Origin: Acidobacteriota bacterium
GTDB lineage: Bacteria > Acidobacteriota > Terriglobia > Bryobacterales > UBA6623
Length of the DNA: 57,394 nt
Direction of reading: 5' to 3'
Assembly (NCBI GenBank): GCA_016125275.1
Contig: WGMB01000014.1
Coordinates: forward strand, 1-57,394
A program made the position numbers and the translations under genes. Shown piece after piece: positions 17,161 to 24,673 of this stretch (positions within the stretch are counted from its first letter, which is position 1; each line of letters starts with the position of its first letter). Below the pieces are notes generated by a model. The model was not told the origin of the DNA and made no database searches. It saw only the letters and a program-made list of their open reading frames with translations.

Positions 17161-18408
17161 CTAGAACGGATTGCCGAACCGGAACCACATCCGCATCCCT
17201 TCGTGGCTGAAGGCGAAATCCAGGCGCAGGAAGGTGGCGTTGCGGATGTTGAACCGGAAGCCGAAGCCGGCGTTGGTCTGCATCTGCTGGAGCTGGAAAA
17301 GTCGACGCTGCGGAGCGACCTGGCCGGCGTCGAAGAACAGCGCCATATCGAGCCCGGAGAACGCCTCCCAGCGGTACTCGGCGTTCATCACCAGTACGTT
17401 GTCGTCGTAGAAGCGGTAGTTGCGAAAGCCTCGCAGCTCGCCGGGGCCGCCGATCCAGGGCTTGAGGTAGAACGGCACGCTCTGGTCGCCGTCGGCGTAG
17501 GAGAACAAGCTGCGCGCCCGCAGCACAATCACGCGCTTCTTGTTGAAGAAGGGGAGGTACTGCTGGCCTTCGAGCTCGAGCTGCCGAAAGTCGTGGCGGC
17601 CGAGCTGCCGATCGTCGAAGTAGTTGAGCTTGGCCGCCAGGTAGGAGCCGGCGCGCGGACCCCTGGGGTTGTCGCGCAGATCGAGCTCCACGAACGGCCC
17701 GCCCCGCACGAAGCTCGTCTGGTCCGCCAAGCCCGGAACCGCGGCCGGCGAGAACAGTTGCTCGGTCGAGGGGAACTCCGTGCGGCCGCCCGGTCCGGTG
17801 TTGACGTTGAGCGAGCCGCCGGTGAGGCCCATGCGCAGGTAGCGCCCGAACGGCTTGTACGCCACGGTTCCGGTGAAGCTGGTGTCCTCCAGGCGGAACG
17901 AGGTCCGGTCGGCGAGCAAGGTCTCCGGCCCGAGGCCGTAAAAGTCCACCCGCGCCAGGTTGCGCTGCTCGGCCAGAAAGTCCAGCTCCAGGCGGCCGTC
18001 GGCCAGACGAGGCGCGCTGATCCTCAAGTCGTACTTCTGGGAACGGCTGGTGGAGACCACGCCGCTGGTGAAGAAGTCGACGCGGCCGCCGGCCAGACCC
18101 TTCTTGAAGTACTGCGCGCCCAAGGCGAACCCTTGGCCGGTGGCCAAGCCGCCGAGCTTGGGGAAGACGCCTTCGGAGACCGAACCGAACCGCTGGAGGA
18201 CTTGGTGATCCTTGAGGGCCAGCAGCTTCCGCTCGATGCCGGTCGGCTCCTCGGGCTTGGCGCCGGCCGCCTTTTCCTTTCTCTCTTCGAGGATCTTCTC
18301 GGCCCGGGTCGACGGCTCGGCTCCCTCTTGCGCTGCCGCGGCGGAAGCCAAGAAGAGGATCGCCAACGCCTGTGCGGCCCTGCCGCAGCGAGGTACGCGG
18401 AGTTGCAT
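17161..18408 (-). CDS. Omp85/BamA-superfamily outer-membrane barrel (bacterial surface antigen type) without POTRA domains
   Basis: 415 residues: signal peptide (about 1-26), a short charged linker (about 27-60) and then alternating amphipathic strands to a C-terminal phenylalanine, typical of an outer-membrane beta-barrel. The segment IGGPGELRGFRNYRF holds the conserved RGF loop motif of the Omp85 superfamily. At this length there is no room for POTRA repeats, so it is unlike BamA or TamA and closer to stand-alone D15-like barrels. Transcribed with the kinase-motif protein downstream. Confidence 0.82.
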   Translation of the reverse strand: MQLRVPRCGRAAQALAILFLASAAAAQEGAEPSTRAEKILEERKEKAAGAKPEEPTGIERKLLALKDHQVLQRFGSVSEGVFPKLGGLATGQGFALGAQYFKKGLAGGRVDFFTSGVVSTSRSQKYDLRISAPRLADGRLELDFLAEQRNLARVDFYGLGPETLLADRTSFRLEDTSFTGTVAYKPFGRYLRMGLTGGSLNVNTGPGGRTEFPSTEQLFSPAAVPGLADQTSFVRGGPFVELDLRDNPRGPRAGSYLAAKLNYFDDRQLGRHDFRQLELEGQQYLPFFNKKRVIVLRARSLFSYADGDQSVPFYLKPWIGGPGELRGFRNYRFYDDNVLVMNAEYRWEAFSGLDMALFFDAGQVAPQRRLFQLQQMQTNAGFGFRFNIRNATFLRLDFAFSHEGMRMWFRFGNPF

Positions 18409-18486
18409 TCTGCGTTGTCTCTCAGCCCGCCGGCCGGCGGGATATGAACCCCAAACTCGATTCAGCCTCTCGGGATTCGACCGGCG

Positions 18487-19563
18487 CTAGGCGCCGACCG
18501 GGGTCCAAGCGCCGCTGGCGGCCGAAGCCAAGGCGGCGTCCAGAACGCGCTGGGTCCGCAGGCCCGCCTCAAAGGACGGCTCCGGGGCCGCCCCTTCCCG
18601 AATCGCACTCACGAACCGCCAAGCCTGATCGAAGCGATAGCTCCAGCGCGGATCGCCCTCAGAGACGTGGCGCGGCGCGCCCGGCAGCTTCCACCAGTCC
18701 TGCGGAATCTGCACGCGCTCGAGCTGATTGGCGGGCTCGTCGGCGCGCGCGCCGAGGCACACCTGCAGGGCCCTGGGCTCCTGCATCGAGAAGACCGCGC
18801 CGCCCTTGGTCCCGTAGATCTCGATGAACATGTCCTCGGTTACGTCGGCCCCGCGTCCCGGGCACACCCGAGAGATCTCGAAGGTGCCGCAAGCGCCATT
18901 CTCGAACTCGGCCAGGAAGGCGATCCAGTCCTCTACGTCCGACGTAGGGTCCTTGCGAAAATCCTTCTGCCGGGCCGACAGCGTTTTGATGTCGCCGGCT
19001 AGCTCGAGAACGATGTGGATCAGGTGGCTGCCGATGTCGCCCAGCACGCCCGAGCCGGCCAGCTCGCGCCGTGACCGCCAGCCCAGAAGGTGCTTGGAGA
19101 GAGCCATCAGGTAGGCCGCGCGCACGGACCGAATCTCGCCGAGCTCGCCTTGCCGCACCAAATGCGTCAGATAGCGCGCCGAGGGTGTGAAGCCGTAGGT
19201 GAAGGCCGTCATGTGGATGACTCCGGATTTCTGCGCCGCCTCCAGCATCTCCTCGGCCTCGGCCGCATTCATCGCCAACGGCTTCTCGCACAGGGTGTGC
19301 TTGCCCGCGGCCAGGGCGGCCAGGGCAATCTCGCGGTGCTGGTTGTTGGGGACGGCGATCACCACGGCGTCCACGTCCGGCCGGGCCAGCAGCTCGCGGT
19401 AGTCGGCATGGATCTCCGGGGCCTTGAGCGAGGCCGCGGCCTCGGCGTCCGGATCGGCGACCGCGACGATCTTGACGTCCTCGCACAGCCGCAAGCCGGG
19501 CGCGTGGATGCGCCGAGCGACCGAGCCCGCGCCGATTATTCCAATCCGAAGCGTATTCCCCAT
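18487..19563 (-). CDS. Gfo/Idh/MocA family NAD(P)-dependent oxidoreductase
   Basis: 358 residues from the ATG at 19563, with AAGGA six bases upstream. The Rossmann motif is GIIGAGSVARRIHAPGL, and the family signature CEKPLAMN contains the catalytic-region EKP. The C-terminal half is the alpha/beta substrate domain with DIGSHLIHIVLEL. Such enzymes oxidise or reduce sugars, inositols and related compounds; the substrate is not evident. Its open frame extends further upstream without a good start. A TACAAT hexamer (19577-19582) precedes it. Confidence 0.92.
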   Translation of the reverse strand: MGNTLRIGIIGAGSVARRIHAPGLRLCEDVKIVAVADPDAEAAASLKAPEIHADYRELLARPDVDAVVIAVPNNQHREIALAALAAGKHTLCEKPLAMNAAEAEEMLEAAQKSGVIHMTAFTYGFTPSARYLTHLVRQGELGEIRSVRAAYLMALSKHLLGWRSRRELAGSGVLGDIGSHLIHIVLELAGDIKTLSARQKDFRKDPTSDVEDWIAFLAEFENGACGTFEISRVCPGRGADVTEDMFIEIYGTKGGAVFSMQEPRALQVCLGARADEPANQLERVQIPQDWWKLPGAPRHVSEGDPRWSYRFDQAWRFVSAIREGAAPEPSFEAGLRTQRVLDAALASAASGAWTPVGA

Positions 19564-19576
19564 AGAGATTCCTTCG

Positions 19577-19582
19577 ATTGTA
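19577..19582 (-). promoter_or_regulatory. Putative -10 element (TACAAT) of the oxidoreductase gene
   Basis: Minus-strand TACAAT ends 13 bases before the ATG at 19563; the transcript would have a very short leader. Confidence 0.5.
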
Positions 19583-19668
19583 TCGGCTCCCCGGCCGCTG
19601 ATTTCGGCCCTTCGTCGGCGCCCCTCCCAAAAAGCGCCGGGGAACCGCAAGAATCAAAGGGTTAGGAA

Positions 19669-20571
19669 ATGGGAGCCCCTTCGCCGCCGGTAACGCGCTA
19701 TGCGCCCAGCCCCACGGGACCGTTACACCTGGGTCACGTGGCGCACATGCTCTACGTCTGGGGCCTGGCCCGGCGCTTCGGCGCACGCATCCTGTTGCGC
19801 ATCGAAGATCACGACAGCGGGCGCTGCCGTCCGGAGTACGAGGCCGGCGCCGTGGAGGACCTCGACTGGCTGGGGTTCCACTACGACAACGTCCTCCATC
19901 ACCCGAGCCCCTATCGGCAGAGCGACTCCGCCGCGGCCTATTACGAAGCTCTCGAGAAACTGTCCCGGGCGGGCCTGGTCTATCGCTGCGACTGCTCGCG
20001 CAAGCGCATCGCCGAGACCGCGCCGCTAGGCCCGGGCGGCGAGCGGCGCTACAGCGGGTTCTGCCGCGATCGACAGGTCCCGGCGGATCGGCCGCACGGG
20101 CTGAGGGTCCGGCTGGAGCCGGGCGAGGAGCGCTTCGTGGACGGCTTTCTCGGGCCGCAGTCGCAGGACCCAGAGAGCCAATGCGGGGACCTGCTGATTC
20201 GGGATCGCGCCGAGGACTGGACTTACCAGTTCGCGGTGGTCGTCGACGACCTGCGCCACGGCGTCGACCTGATCGTGCGCGGCGAGGACCTGCTGCCCTC
20301 CACCGGCCGGCAGATCAGGCTGGCGCGGCTGCTGGGCCGTCCGGACCCGCCGCGCTTCTTTCATCACCCCTTGATCGTGGACGAGCGAGGTATGAAGCTG
20401 AGCAAGAAGACCGCCGCCGGACCGCTGGCCGACGAGCGAAAACGCGGCCGGAGCCCGCAGGAGATTCTGGGCGAAGCAGCCTTCCGGGTGGGGCTCGCGC
20501 CCACGGCCGCGCCGCTGGAGCTCGACGCGGCCCTGGCGCTGGTGGAGCTCAGCCGTGCGGATGCTCGATGA
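19669..20571 (+). CDS. gluQ: Glutamyl-Q tRNA(Asp) synthetase
   Basis: 300 residues, matching the short GluRS paralogue YadB that attaches glutamate to queuosine at position 34 of tRNA-Asp rather than charging tRNA-Glu. The HIGH motif is HLGH (20-23), the KMSKS-like motif is MKLSKK, and the YadB-type zinc site is present as C107-x-C109, Y128 and C132. The anticodon-binding domain of true GluRS is absent. AGGAA lies just before the ATG. The last 23 bases overlap the 3' end of the convergent SAM hydrolase gene. Confidence 0.93.
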   Translation: MGAPSPPVTRYAPSPTGPLHLGHVAHMLYVWGLARRFGARILLRIEDHDSGRCRPEYEAGAVEDLDWLGFHYDNVLHHPSPYRQSDSAAAYYEALEKLSRAGLVYRCDCSRKRIAETAPLGPGGERRYSGFCRDRQVPADRPHGLRVRLEPGEERFVDGFLGPQSQDPESQCGDLLIRDRAEDWTYQFAVVVDDLRHGVDLIVRGEDLLPSTGRQIRLARLLGRPDPPRFFHHPLIVDERGMKLSKKTAAGPLADERKRGRSPQEILGEAAFRVGLAPTAAPLELDAALALVELSRADAR

Positions 20572-21346
20572 GCGTGTGCACCAAGACGGCGTCGCCGATG
20601 TGCAGCCCGGCCCGCGCGGCGGCTGATTCCTGCCGCATGGAGATCTCGACCAGCCCGGCGCTGCCGACGATCGCAAACGCCTCCCCCGCCGGAGCGGCCT
20701 CATAGCTGGGGCACAGCCGACGGGTGGCCAGCGTGCCGACTTGGAGCTCGAAGTGCGCCGGAAGCTCCTGCGGTTGCAGGCTCGTGACGATGTTGCCGAA
20801 GCGGTCGATGTTGAGCACGTGCCCGGCCTTGACGCCGGGTTCGGCAGCCGGAGGCGGCAACCGGATCCAGTCCTCCACCGGCGGCCCGATCTCCTGCAAC
20901 GGCTTGCCGCTGGCCAGCCAGGCCGCGGCCGGCGCGAACACGTCCCGGCCGTGAAAGGTGGAGCTGCGGTGCTGCAAGCCCCAGCGCTCGGCGTCGATCG
21001 CCACGGCCTCGGCCTGCACGCCGTCCAGCGCCAGCGGCAGCAGCCCGTTGTCGAGAGCGATGAAGTAGTGGCCGTCGGCCATCGCTGCCAGCGGCCGCCG
21101 AGCCGTTCCCACGCCCGGGTCCACCACGGCCAAGTGGACCGTGCCGGAAGGGAAGTAGCGGAAGCTCTCCCGCACGAAAAACGCCCCTTGGCCGATGGCG
21201 AACGACTGCACGCCGTGCGAGAGGTCGACCAGCCGGGCCTGGGGAAAGATCGATAGCATCACGCCTTTCATGGCGCCAACGTAGTGATCCTGCAGGCCGA
21301 AGTCAGTGGTCAGCGTGATCACGCCGGAGGGAGCTGGAGACGGCAC
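20549..21346 (-). CDS. SAM hydrolase / SAM-hydroxide adenosyltransferase (DUF62 family)
   Basis: 265 residues from a GTG start. The family converts S-adenosylmethionine and water (hydroxide) to adenosine and methionine and is related to the fluorinase and chlorinase. Diagnostic segments are TLTTDFGLQDHYVGAMKGVM near the N-terminus, VDPGVGT, LDNGLL, HGRDVFAPAAAWLA and NIDRFGNIVTSL. It is divergent from the cysteine desulfurase gene with only 26 bases between start codons, and convergent with gluQ by overlap. Confidence 0.92.
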   Translation of the reverse strand: MPSPAPSGVITLTTDFGLQDHYVGAMKGVMLSIFPQARLVDLSHGVQSFAIGQGAFFVRESFRYFPSGTVHLAVVDPGVGTARRPLAAMADGHYFIALDNGLLPLALDGVQAEAVAIDAERWGLQHRSSTFHGRDVFAPAAAWLASGKPLQEIGPPVEDWIRLPPPAAEPGVKAGHVLNIDRFGNIVTSLQPQELPAHFELQVGTLATRRLCPSYEAAPAGEAFAIVGSAGLVEISMRQESAAARAGLHIGDAVLVHTLIEHPHG

Positions 21347-21348
21347 GA

Positions 21349-21354
21349 TAGAAT
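21349..21354 (+). promoter_or_regulatory. Putative -10 element (TAGAAT) of the desulfurase-mnmA operon
   Basis: TAGAAT ends 18 bases before the ATG at 21373. No Shine-Dalgarno sequence occurs in the short implied leader. Confidence 0.5.
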
Positions 21355-21372
21355 CAAGTCTGGCAACCCGCG

Positions 21373-22539
21373 ATGGCCGAGCGCTACTACTTTGACCACA
21401 ATGCCACGACGCCCGTCGCCGACGAAGTGTTCGCCGCGATGGTTGCGTGCCTGCGCGAAACCTTCGGCAACGCCTCGAGCATCCATGGCTTCGGCCAGGA
21501 CGCCCGGGCCCTGGTCGAGAAGGCCCGCGCCCAGGTGGGAGCGCTGTTGGGCTGCTCCGCCAACGACATCGTCTTTACCAGCGGCGGCACCGAGAGCGAC
21601 AACCTCGCCATCCTGGGCTCGCTGCGGGGCAAGAGCGGCGCGCGGCACCTGATCACCACCACGATCGAGCATCCGGCCGTACTCAACGTCGCGCAGCAGC
21701 TCGAACGGGAAGGCGTGGACGTGACGTGGCTGGCGGTGGGCGCCGACGGCGTGGTCTCGCCCGACGACGTCCGCGGCGCTTTGCGACCGGAGACGCTCAT
21801 GATCTCGATCATGGCGGCCAACAACGAGCTCGGCACGCTGCAACCGATCGACGCAATCGGGGCCATTGCGCGCGAAGCCGGCGTGCTGTTCCACACCGAC
21901 GGCGTGCAGGCCGCCGGCAAGATTCCGCTCGACGTGGAGGCTCTGGGGCTCGACTTTCTGGCGCTCAGCGCCCACAAGCTCTACGGCCCCAAGGGCGTGG
22001 GCGCTCTCTACATCCGCAAGGGCCGCGACGTGGAACCGATCCAGTATGGCGGCACGCACGAGCGCCGCCGCCGTCCCGGCACCGAGAACGTACCGGGCAT
22101 CGTCGGGCTGGGAGCGGCGGCAAAGCTGGCGCTCGGCACGCTGCCGGAGGAGTCCGCCCGGCTGTCCGGCCTCCGCGATCGGTTGCAGCAGGGGGCTTTG
22201 GAGAGGATTCCCGGCTGTTGGGCCAACGCCGGCGGCAGCCCACGCACTCCCAACACGGCCAACTTGGGCTTCGAAGGCGTGGAGGGCGAGGCGCTGGTCA
22301 TCGCGCTGGACCTGAAGGGCTTTGCGGTCTCGAGCGGCGCGGCCTGCTCGAGCGGCGCCATCGAGCCGTCGCACGTGCTCACGGCTATCGGGCTGTCGAG
22401 GGAGCGAGCCAAGTCATGCTTGCGGTTCTCCCTGGGCAAGAAGACGACCGCCGAGCAGGTGGACCGGTTGCTGGAAACGCTCGCCGCCGTGGTGGAACGC
22501 CTGCGCAAGCTCGCGCCGGCGACGCCGTCACACGCCTGA
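21373..22539 (+). CDS. Cysteine desulfurase (NifS/IscS type)
   Basis: 388 residues. A PLP enzyme that takes sulfur from cysteine and passes it on as persulfide. PLP lysine K202 lies in SAHKLYGPKG, the His of FTSGGTESDN and TIEHPAV regions fits the family, and the mobile loop SSGAACSSG contains the catalytic C325. The gene ends two bases before mnmA, so it is probably the dedicated sulfur donor for tRNA 2-thiouridine formation, as seen with the YrvO-MnmA pair in Bacillus. No iscU or other cluster-assembly gene is adjacent. Confidence 0.94.
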   Translation: MAERYYFDHNATTPVADEVFAAMVACLRETFGNASSIHGFGQDARALVEKARAQVGALLGCSANDIVFTSGGTESDNLAILGSLRGKSGARHLITTTIEHPAVLNVAQQLEREGVDVTWLAVGADGVVSPDDVRGALRPETLMISIMAANNELGTLQPIDAIGAIAREAGVLFHTDGVQAAGKIPLDVEALGLDFLALSAHKLYGPKGVGALYIRKGRDVEPIQYGGTHERRRRPGTENVPGIVGLGAAAKLALGTLPEESARLSGLRDRLQQGALERIPGCWANAGGSPRTPNTANLGFEGVEGEALVIALDLKGFAVSSGAACSSGAIEPSHVLTAIGLSRERAKSCLRFSLGKKTTAEQVDRLLETLAAVVERLRKLAPATPSHA

Positions 22540-22541
22540 CC

Positions 22542-23681
22542 ATGCACGACGACCTCATCGCAGTCGCCATGAGCGGCGGAGTCGACAGCTCCGCCGTGGC
22601 GGCCATGCTGCACGCCGAAGGCCGCCCGGTGGTCGGGATGACCATGCAGCTCTGGAACCAGCGGCGCATGCCGGAGCTGATTCCGGAGGGCGGCGCGACG
22701 GGTCGCTGCTGCTCGCTCGACGATGTCTACGACGCACGCGCCGTGGCCGCCGCTATCGGCATTCCGTTCTACGTGGTGAACTTCGAGGAGCAGTTCGAGC
22801 GCGACGTAGTGCGCCCCTTCGTCGAGGACTACGTGGCCGGCCGCACGCCGATCCCGTGCACGCTGTGCAACAACTCGGTGAAGTTCGAGCCGTTCCTCGA
22901 GATGGCTCGGCAGGTGGGCTCGGAGACCGTCGCCACGGGTCACTACGCGCGCATCGAGCGCGACGAGCGAACGGGCCGTTGGCTGCTGCTGCGGGGCGTG
23001 GACCACAGCCGCGACCAGTCCTACTTTCTGTGGGGACTCACGCAGCGGCAGCTCAGCCACAGCTTGTTTCCGCTGGGCGGGCTGCAGAAGAGCGAAGTCC
23101 GGGCGATCGCCCGGCGGCTCAACGTGCCGGTGGCGGACAAAGGCGAGAGCCGCGAAATCTGCTTTGTGCCCAACGGCGACTACGGTCGCTTCGTCGAGCG
23201 CTACCTGGAAGAGAACCGGATCGACCGGCGCGACTTGGCCGGCGAGGTGGTAGACGAGCGGGGGCGGGCGCTGGCCGAGCACCAGGGCGTTCACCGCTTC
23301 ACGGTGGGACAGCGCAAGGGCCTGGGCGTGGCGGTGGGGAGCCCGTTGTACGTCACCGAGATCCTGCCGGCCGAGCGCAAAGTGGTGGTCGGCCCGCGAG
23401 AGGCGCTGGAACGCAAGCGCTTCCTGGTCGAGCGGCCGAACTGGATCGCCTTCGAAGCGCTGACCGAGCCGGTGCGCGTGGAAGCGAAGATCCGCCACCA
23501 GTTCCGGCCGGCGCCGGCCGAAGTGCGGCCCGGGGCCGAGCCCGGGTTCTGCGAGGTCGAGTTCGACCAGCCCCAACTCGCCATCACGCCGGGCCAGGCC
23601 GCGGTGTTCTACCAGGAAGAGCTGGTCGTCGGCGGCGCCTGGATCGCAGCCCCGGGCGGACATCAAAGCCAGGTAGGGTAG
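22542..23681 (+). CDS. mnmA: tRNA-specific 2-thiouridylase
   Basis: 379 residues, starting two bases after the desulfurase stop. MnmA adenylates and thiolates U34 of tRNAs for Lys, Glu and Gln. The PP-loop is AVAMSGGVDSSAVA (residues 7-20), the nucleophile C106 is in PIPCTLCN and the second catalytic cysteine C207 is in GESREICFVP. The C-terminal beta-barrel domains are intact. The frame stays open far upstream but only the ATG at 22542 fits the family start. Its TAG stop overlaps the putative promoter of the next tRNA. Confidence 0.97.
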   Translation: MHDDLIAVAMSGGVDSSAVAAMLHAEGRPVVGMTMQLWNQRRMPELIPEGGATGRCCSLDDVYDARAVAAAIGIPFYVVNFEEQFERDVVRPFVEDYVAGRTPIPCTLCNNSVKFEPFLEMARQVGSETVATGHYARIERDERTGRWLLLRGVDHSRDQSYFLWGLTQRQLSHSLFPLGGLQKSEVRAIARRLNVPVADKGESREICFVPNGDYGRFVERYLEENRIDRRDLAGEVVDERGRALAEHQGVHRFTVGQRKGLGVAVGSPLYVTEILPAERKVVVGPREALERKRFLVERPNWIAFEALTEPVRVEAKIRHQFRPAPAEVRPGAEPGFCEVEFDQPQLAITPGQAAVFYQEELVVGGAWIAAPGGHQSQVG

Positions 23682-23684
23682 ACT
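23679..23684 (+). promoter_or_regulatory. Putative -10 element (TAGACT) of tRNA-Ile2
   Basis: TAGACT overlaps the mnmA stop codon and ends ten bases before the tRNA 5' end, the expected distance for a tRNA promoter. Read-through from mnmA is also possible. Confidence 0.4.
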
Positions 23685-23694
23685 GGCGCTCTGG

Positions 23695-23770
23695 GGGCCC
23701 TTAGCTCAGCGGTTAGAGCTGCGGACTCATAATCCGTTGGTCGCTGGTTCGAATCCAGCAGGGCCCACCA
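23695..23770 (+). tRNA. tRNA-Ile2 (anticodon CAT, lysidine type)
   Basis: Cloverleaf with acceptor GGGCCCT/AGGGCCC, D-arm TAGCTCAGCGGTTAGAGC, anticodon loop CTCATAA, T-arm GCTGGTTCGAATCCAGC and encoded CCA. The CAT anticodon could mean Met, but the body closely resembles E. coli ileX-type tRNA-Ile2, including the TTGGTCGCTGG variable/T region. Decoding AUA would need lysidine formation by TilS. Confidence 0.9.
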
Positions 23771-23795
23771 CTACGCGGCGCCGGAGCTAAGGAAC

Positions 23796-24623
23796 TCACA
23801 GTGCGCGCGCCGGCTCGGACGGGGGGTTGACCACCGCTTCGAACTGCTGGATGTACCAGCGCATGTACCACTTGATCGACCACGGCGCGGTCACGATAAG
23901 AAGGATTCCCAGCGCGTAGACCAGCGTACGCCAGAGGATCTCGTGGCCCCGGCCGCAGAACTCGTAGTGCAGCCCGGAGCCGCGGCTGTTGCGGCCCAGC
24001 CAGTCCGAGTAGCCGGCCAGCGCCCAGGCCCAGCCGATGATGGTCAAGACTGACACATAGATCAGCAGCGTCCAGCCCAGGTAGCCCCAGATCGAGCCCT
24101 CGAATCGCAGGCGGCGGCCCAGCGCCTCGCTCGAGCCCGCCGCCCACCGCAGGAAGAACCAGCCCAAGATGAGGTTGATCGGAACGATCACCAACGGCGC
24201 CAGGCCCAGCGCTGGAATCTCCTCGCTTTTCGCCGAGGCGAGGATGTTGACGATCTGCACCACCCCGTAGAGCGTCGTCAGAATCCAGACGCCGCCAGCC
24301 GCTCCGTGGAAGCGGTACGAGGAACCGTCCTCGAACCGGCATTTGCCGAGGAACCAGCGCGCGAACTCCACCAAGACAAACGGAGCCGGAATGATGAATA
24401 GCATGCCGATCGCGACGAAGATCGTCCATCCGAATAGGGCCAGCGCCCCTCCGGTGAAGTCCTGTCGCAGCCTTTGCGGCCCGACCGGCGTCTCCGGCGC
24501 CTGGACAGCGGGCGTGGCCCCGGCCCGCGAAACCGTCGCGCCGGTGACCAGCGGGGCGCCGCAGATCTGACAAAAAGCCTGTTCGTCGGAGATGGTCTCC
24601 GCTCCGCACTCGTGACAATGCAT
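23796..24623 (-). CDS. Zinc-ribbon polytopic membrane protein, possibly DUF898-like
   Basis: 275 residues from the ATG at 24623 with GGGAG upstream; a TTG at 24638 is an alternative. The N-terminus has two CxxC pairs (C3/C6 and C18/C21), a zinc ribbon of the rubredoxin-like type. After a proline-rich linker there are about six hydrophobic segments. Two repeats begin with YRFHG/LRFEG and LHYEF-like strands followed by helices and end in WYMRWY-type aromatic motifs, reminiscent of DUF898/YjgN membrane proteins. Function unknown. Convergent with the tRNA. Confidence 0.7.
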   Translation of the reverse strand: MHCHECGAETISDEQAFCQICGAPLVTGATVSRAGATPAVQAPETPVGPQRLRQDFTGGALALFGWTIFVAIGMLFIIPAPFVLVEFARWFLGKCRFEDGSSYRFHGAAGGVWILTTLYGVVQIVNILASAKSEEIPALGLAPLVIVPINLILGWFFLRWAAGSSEALGRRLRFEGSIWGYLGWTLLIYVSVLTIIGWAWALAGYSDWLGRNSRGSGLHYEFCGRGHEILWRTLVYALGILLIVTAPWSIKWYMRWYIQQFEAVVNPPSEPARAL

Positions 24624-24673
24624 CTTGGAATCTCCCAATCCCTAAAAACAATCGCGCCCGACCGGGGCCTTGC

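Noticed and set aside
23695-23770. Reading the CAT-anticodon tRNA as a methionine tRNA
   Set aside because: The body and T-region match tRNA-Ile2 much better than initiator or elongator Met tRNAs.
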